Below, one piece after another: positions 8,792-16,300 of a stretch of DNA of 64,000 nt. The notes under the pieces are model-generated. The model saw nothing but the letters and a program-made list of their open reading frames with translations, was not told the origin of the DNA and did no database searches. A program made the translations under genes and the position numbers. The stretch lies in contig PKTA01000178.1 in assembly GCA_002869365.1 (NCBI GenBank), positions 18,724 through 82,723 on the forward strand. Direction: 5' to 3'. How positions within the stretch are numbered: position 1 is the first letter of the stretch; the number at the start of each line of letters is the position of its first letter. Source of the DNA: Marinilabiliales bacterium (GTDB lineage Bacteria > Bacteroidota > Bacteroidia > Bacteroidales > F082).

Positions 8792-9706
8792 ATGATCATT
8801 TTAAACCGATTGATTTTATTAGTATTTTTCTCATTTATTTTAAACTCTTCTTTTGGACAAGGATGTAGCGATGCTGGTGCCTGTAGCGTTGAATCGCTAA
8901 ATTTTGATAATCCTGAAATTAATTCCCAAAACCATTTAAGTCTTAATATTGAACAAAGTTTTGGTCTGGGAGAAAAATTTGTTTTTATTTCTCAAACAAC
9001 AGCAGGAATTCAATATAGAATTACAAAATTTAATATGCTGGAATTGAGAATTCCATTTATTTATACGGCTGGAAATCTGGGCAATAGTATGGGTGTTGGT
9101 GATTTACTTCTGTCAATTAATCAGCGAATTTTGAGTAAGAATAAACATGTTTTGAGCGCCATAATTGCGGGCAGAATAAAAACCAATGATGCCAATAAAA
9201 GTTTCAATAACGCTCCATTACCGATGGCTTATCAAACAAGCCTTGGCACTTATGATATTATACTAGGGGCCTACTATCGTTATGTTTTATGGGATTTTTA
9301 CCTGGCTTATCAGCACTCTTTCGGCAGAAATTCAAACTCCTACTTAAATCCTTTTAATGAAAACAATGATAATAAACTTTATTATGAATCGAATAAGCTT
9401 AAAAGAGGTGATGATTTATATTTTAGAGCAAGACATTTCTTCAATTTGAAAAATGAAAATCAAATAATCGTTAACTCACTTTTTATTTACCGTATTCAAC
9501 AGGATGAAATTGTAAAGAATGGAAGTGATGTTAAACTTGCAGGTTCTGAAGGTCTTACGGTAAATCTGGCAGTCGCTTATTCTACAAAATTAAAAAACAA
9601 CAGGAAACTGGAATACACTCTTGCTTTTCCAATAGTGGACAAAGATTATCGCTCCGACGGGCTTACAAGGAATGTAGTTATTGGTATCAGGTTAATTAAT
9701 CTATAA
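8792..9706 (+). CDS. Putative outer-membrane beta-barrel protein
   Basis: The signal peptide is residues 1-22 (ending SSFGQ). A short Cys pair (GCSDAGACS) follows, and the remaining part alternates polar and hydrophobic residues as in beta-barrels, ending in an aliphatic strand (TRNVVIGIRLINL). Length is 304 residues. It is likely an outer-membrane protein of unknown cargo. The two cysteines next to the mature N-terminus may form a disulphide. It lies between the acyltransferase gene (42 bases upstream) and the tyrosine ammonia-lyase. Confidence 0.6.
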   Translation: MIILNRLILLVFFSFILNSSFGQGCSDAGACSVESLNFDNPEINSQNHLSLNIEQSFGLGEKFVFISQTTAGIQYRITKFNMLELRIPFIYTAGNLGNSMGVGDLLLSINQRILSKNKHVLSAIIAGRIKTNDANKSFNNAPLPMAYQTSLGTYDIILGAYYRYVLWDFYLAYQHSFGRNSNSYLNPFNENNDNKLYYESNKLKRGDDLYFRARHFFNLKNENQIIVNSLFIYRIQQDEIVKNGSDVKLAGSEGLTVNLAVAYSTKLKNNRKLEYTLAFPIVDKDYRSDGLTRNVVIGIRLINL

Positions 9707-9767
9707 AAAAATAACTCATTAAGAAGTATTTATTTGACCTGGGGCTTTTTTGTAAGTTGCAAAATTT

Positions 9768-9775
9768 TAACTTTG
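9768..9775 (+). promoter_or_regulatory. Candidate -7 element (TAACTTTG) of the ammonia-lyase operon
   Basis: An exact TAnnTTTG match about 85 bases before the ammonia-lyase ATG. A TTTG 15 bases upstream is closer than the usual 19-21, so the -33 assignment is weak. Confidence 0.5.
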
Positions 9776-9858
9776 CACCCGTGGATTTAAACAAAATTTG
9801 ATTATTTCAACCTAAATGTATGTTTAAATTCTTTGATAGTGTTTTAATTTTATGCTAA

Positions 9859-11400
9859 ATGATTGTAATAAGCGACAAGGAATTAGATTTACAGGACTAC
9901 TACCGCATACTTATAGAAGATGAAAATATTGATATTTCTGATGAAGTATTAAAAAAGGTCGATGATTGCTTCGATTTTCTTAGCGAATTTTCAAAAAACA
10001 AAGTTATTTACGGTGTTAATACAGGCTTAGGGCCTATGGCTCAATATCGTATAAATCAGGAAGATCAATTGAAGTTACAATATAATTTGATCAGAAGTCA
10101 TGCTGCAGGACAGGGTGAAGCTATTAAACCGATTTGTGTAAAAGCCGCCATGATATCCAGATTAAAAAGCCTTTCTTTGGGGTATTCGGGAGTTCATCGT
10201 GATGCCATAGTTTTGTTAAAAGAATTAATTAATAAAAATATTACCCCTTTTATCCCTGTTCATGGTGGAGTAGGAGCCAGTGGCGATTTGGTACAGTTAT
10301 CACATCTCGCACTTGTGTTAATTGGAGAAGGAAAAGTTCTTTATAATGGAGAATGGAAGCCCACCGCTGAAGTATATGAAAATGAGGACTTAAAGCCTCT
10401 TAAAGTTTATTTAAGAGAAGGTCTTGGTTTAATAAATGGCACTTCTGTAATGTCGGGTATAGGAATGGTAAATACTATTTATGCAAATAAACTCCTTAAT
10501 TGGTCGGTTGTTATTTCTGCCATGATAAATGAGATGGTAGAATCCTTTGATGATCATTTTTCTGATGAATTGAATTCAAAGAAAAAACATCAAGGGCAGC
10601 AGAAAGTTGCTATGGCTATGCGAAGTGCTATTACCGACTCAAAACTTATAAAAAAACGTGCCGATTCGCTTTTCAATGGAAAGATAGAAGAGAAGATATT
10701 TAAACAAAAAATTCAGGAGTATTATTCGTTAAGATGTGTGCCTCAGATTCTTGGACCCATTAGTGATACCATTGATAATGCTGAGAAAGTTCTGCAAAAT
10801 GAAATTAACTCAGTAAACGATAATCCGGTAACCGATGTGGAAACAAAACATGTATATCATGGAGGTAATTTCCATGGCGATTATGTTTCCTTTGAAATGG
10901 ATAAACTAAAGATAGCCATCACCAAACTATCTATGCTTGCAGAACGTCAACTTAACTTTCTCATGAATTCTAAATTGAATGAAATTCTGCCACCTTTTGT
11001 TAATTTAGGTACATTAGGATTAAATTTAGGTATGCAGGGAACGCAGTTTACAGCTACATCTACAACCGCTGAAAATCAAACCCTTTCAAATCCTGTTTAT
11101 GTACATAGCATATCAAATAATAATGATAATCAGGATGTTGTGAGTATGGGGACCAACTCTGCCCTAATGGCGAAAAAAGTAATCGATAATACTTTTGAAG
11201 TTATGTCCATTGAATTCCTTACAGTTTTACAAGCAATCGACTATTTAAAAGTGCAGGATAAAATGGCCTCATTAACAAGCAATATTTATCAAAATTTGAG
11301 AGAAATTGTTCCGGTTTTTATTGAGGACAGTCCAAAATATGAGGAGATAGATGCAATTAAAAATTATCTCAGAAATAATAACCCCAAAATTGTAAAGTAA
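9859..11400 (+). CDS. Tyrosine ammonia-lyase (flexirubin/aryl-polyene type)
   Basis: The 513-residue enzyme belongs to the MIO-dependent aromatic ammonia-lyases. The Ala140-Ser141-Gly142 triad (GGVGASGDLVQ) self-cyclises to the MIO cofactor, and YGVNTGLGPMAQYRI and NDNPVTDV form the active site. From memory it closely resembles the Flavobacterium johnsoniae tyrosine ammonia-lyase (LQYNLIRSH, FVNLGTLGLNLGMQGTQFTA), which makes p-coumarate as starter for flexirubin pigments. I therefore favour tyrosine over histidine, although the substrate-selecting 'SH' pair also occurs in histidine ammonia-lyases. The ketoreductase gene starts one base after its stop, indicating an operon. No hut genes are nearby, which argues against histidine degradation. 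Confidence 0.85.
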   Translation: MIVISDKELDLQDYYRILIEDENIDISDEVLKKVDDCFDFLSEFSKNKVIYGVNTGLGPMAQYRINQEDQLKLQYNLIRSHAAGQGEAIKPICVKAAMISRLKSLSLGYSGVHRDAIVLLKELINKNITPFIPVHGGVGASGDLVQLSHLALVLIGEGKVLYNGEWKPTAEVYENEDLKPLKVYLREGLGLINGTSVMSGIGMVNTIYANKLLNWSVVISAMINEMVESFDDHFSDELNSKKKHQGQQKVAMAMRSAITDSKLIKKRADSLFNGKIEEKIFKQKIQEYYSLRCVPQILGPISDTIDNAEKVLQNEINSVNDNPVTDVETKHVYHGGNFHGDYVSFEMDKLKIAITKLSMLAERQLNFLMNSKLNEILPPFVNLGTLGLNLGMQGTQFTATSTTAENQTLSNPVYVHSISNNNDNQDVVSMGTNSALMAKKVIDNTFEVMSIEFLTVLQAIDYLKVQDKMASLTSNIYQNLREIVPVFIEDSPKYEEIDAIKNYLRNNNPKIVK

Positions 11401-11401
11401 T

Positions 11402-12130
11402 ATGGACTATGCATTAGTAACAGGAGGCTCGGGTGCCATTGGTAGTGCAATATCTGCGGAATTGGCAAGCAAGAATATAGCCGTATTGGTGCATTATAAT
11501 TCCAATAAGGCAAAGGCAGACGATATTGTGAGTAAACTAACTGCAGAAGGCAATATTGCAGAGTCTATAGGGTTTGACGTTGCAGATAACAAACAAGTTA
11601 AATCTGTTCTGGTTAAATGGAAAGAAAGTCATCCGGATGATAAAATCACAATTTTGGTAAATAATGCCGGAATTACTCAGGATAACCTGATGGTTTTTAT
11701 GAATGAACCCGAATGGAAAAAGGTAATTGATACGAATTTAAATGGCTTTTATAATGTAACCTCCTCGCTTTTACAGGAAATGGTTTTAAATAAATGGGGC
11801 CGGATAGTAAATATAGTTTCGCTTTCGGGACAGAAGGGATTGCCGGGGCAAACTAATTATTCAGCCAGTAAAGCAGGAATAGTTGCTGCTACCAAATCCT
11901 TAGCTCAGGAATTGGGAAAAAAGCGAATAACTGTAAATGCAGTCTCTCCGGGATATATAGTTAGTGAAATGACTGAAGCTTTGGATGAGAGTGTTCTGAA
12001 AAAAATGATTCCCCTCAACCGTTTTGGAAAACCTGAAGAGGTTGCTTCTATAGTTGGCTTTTTAGTGTCCGATGGAGCCGCTTATATTACAGGAGAGTTG
12101 ATAAGCGTAAATGGTGGGCTATATACTTAA
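11402..12130 (+). CDS. 3-oxoacyl-[ACP] reductase-like SDR of the ammonia-lyase operon
   Basis: This classical short-chain dehydrogenase of 242 residues has a cofactor loop TGGSGAIG near residue 7, NNAG near residue 90, and the catalytic Ser (VSLSGQKG) and Tyr-x-x-x-Lys (TNYSASK). It is FabG-like and should reduce 3-ketoacyl-ACP intermediates with NAD(P)H. Its position one base after the tyrosine ammonia-lyase and 18 bases before a ketosynthase suggests a dedicated role in extending a coumaroyl starter into an aryl polyene. A separate housekeeping-type fabG lies at 44554-45300. Confidence 0.88.
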   Translation: MDYALVTGGSGAIGSAISAELASKNIAVLVHYNSNKAKADDIVSKLTAEGNIAESIGFDVADNKQVKSVLVKWKESHPDDKITILVNNAGITQDNLMVFMNEPEWKKVIDTNLNGFYNVTSSLLQEMVLNKWGRIVNIVSLSGQKGLPGQTNYSASKAGIVAATKSLAQELGKKRITVNAVSPGYIVSEMTEALDESVLKKMIPLNRFGKPEEVASIVGFLVSDGAAYITGELISVNGGLYT

Positions 12131-12148
12131 TTTTATAATGTTTATTTT

Positions 12149-13363
12149 ATGAATAGGGTAGTAATTACAGGAATGGGAGTGTATTCCACTATAGGTGAGA
12201 ATATTGAGGAAGTTAAAAATTCGCTTTATAAAGGAAAATCAGGAATTGTTTACGACTCAGAAAGGGAGAAATACGGCTTTCGTTCCAAACTAACCGGAGC
12301 ATTAAACCGACCAGTTTTAAAAGGTATTTTATCAAGAAGAGAAAGAGTAGGCTTGCCGGAGCAGGGTGAGTATGCTTATATGGCTACCATGGAAGCTCTT
12401 AACAATGCTAAAATGAGCCAGGATTATTTGAATGACCATATTGTAGGAATATTATATGGTAATGATAGTTCTTCAACTGCTGTTATTGAGGCTGCTGAAC
12501 TAATGAAAGAAAAGCGAAATACTATGCTACTGGGCTCGGGTTCAATTTTCCAATCGATGAACTCCACGGTTTCCATGAACCTTTCAGTAATTTTAAAACT
12601 CAGAGGAATAAACTTTACTTTAAGTGGCGCCTGCGCCAGTGGTTCTCATGCTATTGGAATGGGATATTTACTAATAAAACAAGGATTACAGGACGCCATA
12701 ATATGTGGCGGAGCACAAGAAGTTAATGCACTATCTATGGGTAGTTTCGATGCTCTTAGTGCATTTTCAAACAGAAATGAAAATCCTGACAAAGCTTCTC
12801 GCCCTTTCGACAGGGATAGAGACGGATTAATACCTTCAGGAGGAGGTGCCACTGTTATTTTGGAAAGTTATGAGAGTGCAAAAAAAAGAGGAGCGCCTAT
12901 AATTGCAGAAGTACTTGGTTATGGCTTTTCATCTAATGGAGAGCATATCTCAGTTCCAAATGTTGAAGGGCCAGTAAGATCATTGGAAATGGCTTTGCAG
13001 CAGGCAGGGTTGAAAGCAAAGGATATAGACTATCTAAATGCTCATGCTACATCAACTCCCGTTGGAGATGCTAATGAAGCTAAAGCCATATATGAGGTGT
13101 TTGGGAATAAAGTACCGGTTAGTTCCACAAAATCGATGACCGGCCACGAAATGTGGATGGGTGGCGCCAGTGAAATAATTTATTCATTAATAATGGCTCA
13201 AAATAGTTTTGCTGCTCCAAACATTAATTTTGAAAATCCTGATGAGTTTTCCGCCAAACTTAATATTGTAGCGGAAACTAAGGAAATTAAGATAAATACT
13301 TTCTTGTCGAATTCCTTCGGGTTTGGAGGAACTAATTCGTCATTAATAGTGCATAAACTCTGA
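12149..13363 (+). CDS. Beta-ketoacyl-ACP synthase (KAS I/II type) of the ammonia-lyase operon
   Basis: The 404-residue thiolase-fold enzyme shows the complete Cys-His-His triad: Cys162 (GACASGS), His299 (NAHATSTPVGD) and His333 (SMTGHEMWMGGA). A glycine-rich C-terminus (FLSNSFGFGGTNSSL) completes the fold. It should condense malonyl-ACP with an acyl or aryl starter. With an intact Cys it is an elongating ketosynthase, not a chain-length factor. Gene order (ammonia-lyase, ketoreductase, ketosynthase) matches part of flexirubin clusters. Dehydratase, ACP, dialkylresorcinol genes and a second ketosynthase are absent from this window, so they would have to lie elsewhere. Confidence 0.88.
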   Translation: MNRVVITGMGVYSTIGENIEEVKNSLYKGKSGIVYDSEREKYGFRSKLTGALNRPVLKGILSRRERVGLPEQGEYAYMATMEALNNAKMSQDYLNDHIVGILYGNDSSSTAVIEAAELMKEKRNTMLLGSGSIFQSMNSTVSMNLSVILKLRGINFTLSGACASGSHAIGMGYLLIKQGLQDAIICGGAQEVNALSMGSFDALSAFSNRNENPDKASRPFDRDRDGLIPSGGGATVILESYESAKKRGAPIIAEVLGYGFSSNGEHISVPNVEGPVRSLEMALQQAGLKAKDIDYLNAHATSTPVGDANEAKAIYEVFGNKVPVSSTKSMTGHEMWMGGASEIIYSLIMAQNSFAAPNINFENPDEFSAKLNIVAETKEIKINTFLSNSFGFGGTNSSLIVHKL

Positions 13364-13420
13364 TAATAAGCACTTTAAATTTTGGCGTAATTTTTTTTTC
13401 ATTTTTTTTTATTCAAAGTA

Positions 13421-13449
13421 TTGACAGTTAAAAAAAATGTTTATTTTTG
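13421..13449 (+). promoter_or_regulatory. Promoter of tRNA-Glu
   Basis: TTGACA begins at 13421 and an exact TAnnTTTG -7 (TATTTTTG) covers 13442-13449, with 18 bases between TTG and the -7. Transcription should start about 10 bases before the tRNA. Confidence 0.65.
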
Positions 13450-13464
13450 CGCCTCCAAACAAAG

Positions 13465-13538
13465 GCACCGTTCGTCTAGCCAGGTCAGGACGCCAGGTTT
13501 TCATCCTGGTAACACGGGTTCAAATCCCGTACGGTGTA
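13465..13538 (+). tRNA. tRNA-Glu (anticodon TTC)
   Basis: A complete cloverleaf can be folded: acceptor GCACCGT with ACGGTGT (one G-U at the first pair), a D-stem GTC/GAC, anticodon stem CCAGG/CCTGG with loop TTTTCAT (anticodon TTC at the centre), and T-stem ACGGG/CCCGT with loop TTCAAAT. The discriminator base is A. The 3' CCA is not encoded (CTA follows), so it must be added enzymatically. Confidence 0.95.
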
Positions 13539-13543
13539 CTACT

Positions 13544-13578
13544 AAACTCCTCAGTCGCAAGACTGAGGAGTTTTTTTT
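13544..13578 (+). terminator. Terminator of tRNA-Glu with GCAA tetraloop
   Basis: A perfect 13-bp stem (13544-13556 with 13561-13573) closed by a GCAA tetraloop and followed by a run of eight T residues. It starts six bases after the tRNA. Confidence 0.92.
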
Positions 13579-13628
13579 ATGTCTGAGAAACTAAAACTTG
13601 TTTTTGTGTTTCTCAGACATAAAAAAAA
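13571..13628. repeat. Perfect 21-bp inverted repeat next to the tRNA terminator
   Basis: Arms 13571-13591 and 13608-13628 are exact reverse complements (T8-ATGTCTGAGAAAC and its complement) around a 16-base loop. Its left T tract is the same T run that ends the tRNA terminator, so the two hairpins share bases and could compete. The A8/T8 flanks would let it act as a terminator in both directions. Confidence 0.85.
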
Positions 13629-13632
13629 CTGA

Positions 13633-13651
13633 AATCTCCTGTAAGGAGATT
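13633..13651. repeat. Short inverted repeat (7-bp stem)
   Basis: AATCTCC (13633-13639) pairs with GGAGATT (13645-13651) over a five-base loop. It is the third hairpin in a row after the tRNA and overlaps the start of the first 52-nt direct repeat. Confidence 0.6.
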
Positions 13652-13697
13652 AGTTTTGTTGATACACCCCCAAGCGAGGATTCACGAAGTAAATCCC
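13646..13697. repeat. 52-nt direct repeat, copy 1
   Basis: The copy starts GAGATTAGTTTTG and contains ACACCCCCAAGCGAGG. It is identical to the copy at 13752-13803 except for one base (A versus T in GGATTCNCGAAG). The copies are offset by 106 bases. The GC-rich centre stands out from the AT-rich surroundings. Confidence 0.9.
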
Positions 13698-13751
13698 ACT
13701 CTCTTACCTAAATATTGTTATTGCCTTTAATAATGAAACAAATCGATACTA

Positions 13752-13803
13752 GAGATTAGTTTTGTTGATACACCCCCAAGCGAGGATTCTCGAAGTAAAT
13801 CCC
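13752..13803. repeat. 52-nt direct repeat, copy 2
   Basis: This is the second copy of the repeat described at 13646-13697. On the minus strand an open stretch of 56 codons without an ATG (13919 down to 13752, stop at 13749-13751) ends inside it (C-terminus LAWGCINKTNL). This could be the remnant of a decayed gene or chance. The rest of the interval up to the glutamate decarboxylase start at 13977 holds nothing else I can support. Confidence 0.9.
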
Positions 13804-13976
13804 GAAAGTTGTAATACAAAAGCTTTAAACTCATTTACCATCTCCCTAGAGTTCTCAATTTTCCTTGCATTAAAACCAATAGTGTCAGTATGCTTAATCT
13901 TACTTATAATTATGCTGAGTTAAAAAATATTCATAGATTTACTTAATAAAATAAAAACAAAACTAAATATCCAAAC

Positions 13977-15404
13977 ATGCTTCATTTAAAATACAATCAT
14001 TCAGAATCAAAGAAAAATAGTAAACACTCTAAAATTCTTGTTAAAGAAGAAGGAAAAGAAATTCCTAAGTATAAAATTCCAAAGGATTCAATGCCGGCAA
14101 GTTCAGCCTACCAAATTGTTCATGATGAATGTATGCTTGATGGTAATGCTCGCCTCAATCTTGCAACCTTTGTTACCACTAGCATGGAACCAGAGGCCCA
14201 GAAACTTATGACTGAAACCATGGATAAAAACATGATCGATAAGTCGGAATACTCTCAGACTGCAGAGATCGAAAAACGCTGTGTAAATATTATTGCCGAC
14301 TTATGGAATTCGCATTCTGATCATGATTCTATTGGATGCTCTACAGTGGGCTCTTCTGAAGCATGTATGCTTGGCGGTATGGCATTAAAATGGAAGTGGA
14401 GAGAAAGGGAAAATCTGCCCACAAATACTGCTAGAATTCCAAATCTTGTTTTGAGTTCCGGTTTGCAGGTAGTTTGGGAGAAATTTTGTAAATATTGGGA
14501 TGTGGAGATGAGAGAAGTTCCCATGGAAGAAGGAAATTACAAACTTGATGTTGATAAAGCCATAGAACTTTGTGACGAAAATACCATTGGTATAGTGCCT
14601 ATTATGGGTATAACATATACCGGACAATATGACGATGTAAAATTACTGAACGATGAACTGGATAAGTTTAATAAAAAAACCGGATATAATATTCCCATAC
14701 ATGTTGATGCTGCCTCGGGAGGCTTTATTGCTCCTTTTGTACAGCCTGATTTGAAGTGGGATTTCCGCCTGAAATGGGTTCACTCCATAAGTGCATCAGG
14801 ACATAAATACGGATTAGTATACCCGGGGGTAGGATGGGTAGTCTGGAAAAAAGAAGAATACCTTCCTGAAGACCTTGTTTTTTATGTTGACTATTTAGGT
14901 GGCAAAATGCCAACAATGGCCATTAATTTCTCTCGTCCCGGAAATCAGGTTTTGGCTCAATACTACCAATTCCTGCGATTAGGATATGAAGGTTATGCCA
15001 GGGTACAAAAACATTCGCAAGATGTTGCTATGTATTTATCATCCAAAATATCCGAAATAGAAGAATTTAAATTGGTTACCGACGGTAGTGATATACCGGT
15101 TTTTTGCTGGACTTTGAAAGAAAAGCAGGATAACTGGACATTATATGATCTTGGCGATCGTTTGTTAATGAATGGATGGCAGGTACCTGCGTATGCCATG
15201 CCACAAAATGTTACAGATATGGTTGTACAGCGGATAGTTGTGAAAAGTGAAATGAGTTTTGATATGGCCGATATGCTTTTAAACAATATATTAGAACACC
15301 TCAATTATCTAAGGGCACTCACAGAACCAACTCCATCTACAATAGAAGCACAAAAACCAAAGGATGCAAATAACAAAATACAAGAGGAGAGATTTCATCA
15401 TTAG
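13977..15404 (+). CDS. gadB: Glutamate decarboxylase
   Basis: The 475-residue enzyme is a PLP-dependent decarboxylase converting glutamate to GABA and CO2, consuming a proton. It follows the E. coli GadA/B sequence closely: LDGNARLNLATFVTT, GSSEACMLGGMA, HVDAASGGFIAPFVQPDLKWDFRL and the PLP lysine Lys277 in SASGHKYGL. The C-terminal tail ends ERFHH; in E. coli GadB a penultimate His closes the active site at neutral pH, so this His pair may do likewise (inference). No glutamate/GABA antiporter (gadC) or glutaminase is adjacent. Any acid-resistance role would need an unlinked transporter. Confidence 0.95.
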   Translation: MLHLKYNHSESKKNSKHSKILVKEEGKEIPKYKIPKDSMPASSAYQIVHDECMLDGNARLNLATFVTTSMEPEAQKLMTETMDKNMIDKSEYSQTAEIEKRCVNIIADLWNSHSDHDSIGCSTVGSSEACMLGGMALKWKWRERENLPTNTARIPNLVLSSGLQVVWEKFCKYWDVEMREVPMEEGNYKLDVDKAIELCDENTIGIVPIMGITYTGQYDDVKLLNDELDKFNKKTGYNIPIHVDAASGGFIAPFVQPDLKWDFRLKWVHSISASGHKYGLVYPGVGWVVWKKEEYLPEDLVFYVDYLGGKMPTMAINFSRPGNQVLAQYYQFLRLGYEGYARVQKHSQDVAMYLSSKISEIEEFKLVTDGSDIPVFCWTLKEKQDNWTLYDLGDRLLMNGWQVPAYAMPQNVTDMVVQRIVVKSEMSFDMADMLLNNILEHLNYLRALTEPTPSTIEAQKPKDANNKIQEERFHH

Positions 15405-15415
15405 AAATTATAGAT

Positions 15416-15838
15416 ATGTTTGACGAATTAAGTAAGTATAAAAATACTGACCACTTCTTTATTTCTGCAAACAATTCATTAGAAGATGTTTGCAATGCCC
15501 CAAAAGATAGAGGCGGAGTTTTTCTGGTTTATGAACTTAAAAAGGGAGGAATTCAACTAGTTTATATTGGCTCTGCATGTAAAGTTAATAGAAATGGAAG
15601 ATTAGGTAAAACAAGCCTTTATGATACCATCTTAAACGGGCATCAATTTGGAGAATTGCCAAGAAAGAAAACGTGGTTAAATAAAATAAAAGTGGAAAAT
15701 ATTGATGCTCCTGATGTATACTGGTATGTTAATTTTAATAGTGAAACAGCAGACATACCTTCTTACGTTGCGGCTACCATAATACAGCGATTTTTTGACT
15801 TTAATGGTTGCTTCCCAAGGTGGAATACTGAAATGTAG
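15416..15838 (+). CDS. GIY-YIG-like domain protein
   Basis: A 140-residue protein with a possible GIY-YIG nuclease core: RGGVFLVYEL stands for the GIY strand and LVYIGSACK for the YIG strand, followed by an Arg-containing helix (NRNGRLGKTS). The rest ends in a short helical region and FPRWNTEM. The catalytic Glu usual near the end of the domain is not obvious, so activity is uncertain. It starts 11 bases after the glutamate decarboxylase stop, which suggests co-transcription by position only; no functional link is evident. Confidence 0.6.
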   Translation: MFDELSKYKNTDHFFISANNSLEDVCNAPKDRGGVFLVYELKKGGIQLVYIGSACKVNRNGRLGKTSLYDTILNGHQFGELPRKKTWLNKIKVENIDAPDVYWYVNFNSETADIPSYVAATIIQRFFDFNGCFPRWNTEM

Positions 15839-15924
15839 TTTATTTACTTTTAGATTATTTTTCATACTTTTATGATTTGTAATCAATTACAAATAAATAT
15901 TTATTAATAATAACAATTAAAATT

Positions 15925-16173
15925 ATGGGACCCCTGGAAATCACCTTAATTACCTTTCTAATTATTTATGTTATTGCAATACCATTTCTTAAAAAATATC
16001 TGATTTATCAGTATATTTCGTTGGTGATTAGCGCATTTCTTATAGGATATTTATTTGACAACATCGTTACTGTTGAAGGAATAGATAGAAATGGCTTAAT
16101 ATTAATAATTTTACTCATTGGCGGTTTGATATTTAATTCAGTAAGGTTCTTTAGAAGAAATCTTGTGAAATAG
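15925..16173 (+). CDS. Small integral membrane protein, unknown function
   Basis: This 82-residue protein is almost entirely hydrophobic, with three likely membrane helices (about residues 4-20, 27-45 and 54-73) and a basic C-terminus (FRRNLVK) that should face the cytoplasm. It has no recognisable family. It is flanked by 86 bases upstream and a TAGTCATT-type repeat downstream. Confidence 0.55.
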   Translation: MGPLEITLITFLIIYVIAIPFLKKYLIYQYISLVISAFLIGYLFDNIVTVEGIDRNGLILIILLIGGLIFNSVRFFRRNLVK

Positions 16174-16184
16174 TTTTTGCTTAA

Positions 16185-16215
16185 TAGTCATTAGTCATTG
16201 GTTATTAGTCATTGG
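16185..16215. repeat. Short tandem repeat (TTAGTCATTGG type)
   Basis: Three imperfect copies of TAGTCATTRG occur within 31 bases. The rest of the 127-base gap before the VWA lipoprotein shows no gene. Confidence 0.7.
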
Positions 16216-16300
16216 CAATATTTTAAATAAATTAACATTGTTAGAAGCAACAAAAGCGGCCTGGTTTAAGTCATTATAGAAACAATTAAATAACATTACT

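Noticed and set aside
9859-11400. Histidine ammonia-lyase of a hut operon
   Set aside because: The sequence follows flavobacterial tyrosine ammonia-lyase and neighbours are ketosynthase and ketoreductase, not hut genes.
13646-13803. CRISPR array
   Set aside because: Only two repeat copies of 52 nt with one spacer-like gap, and no cas genes in the window.
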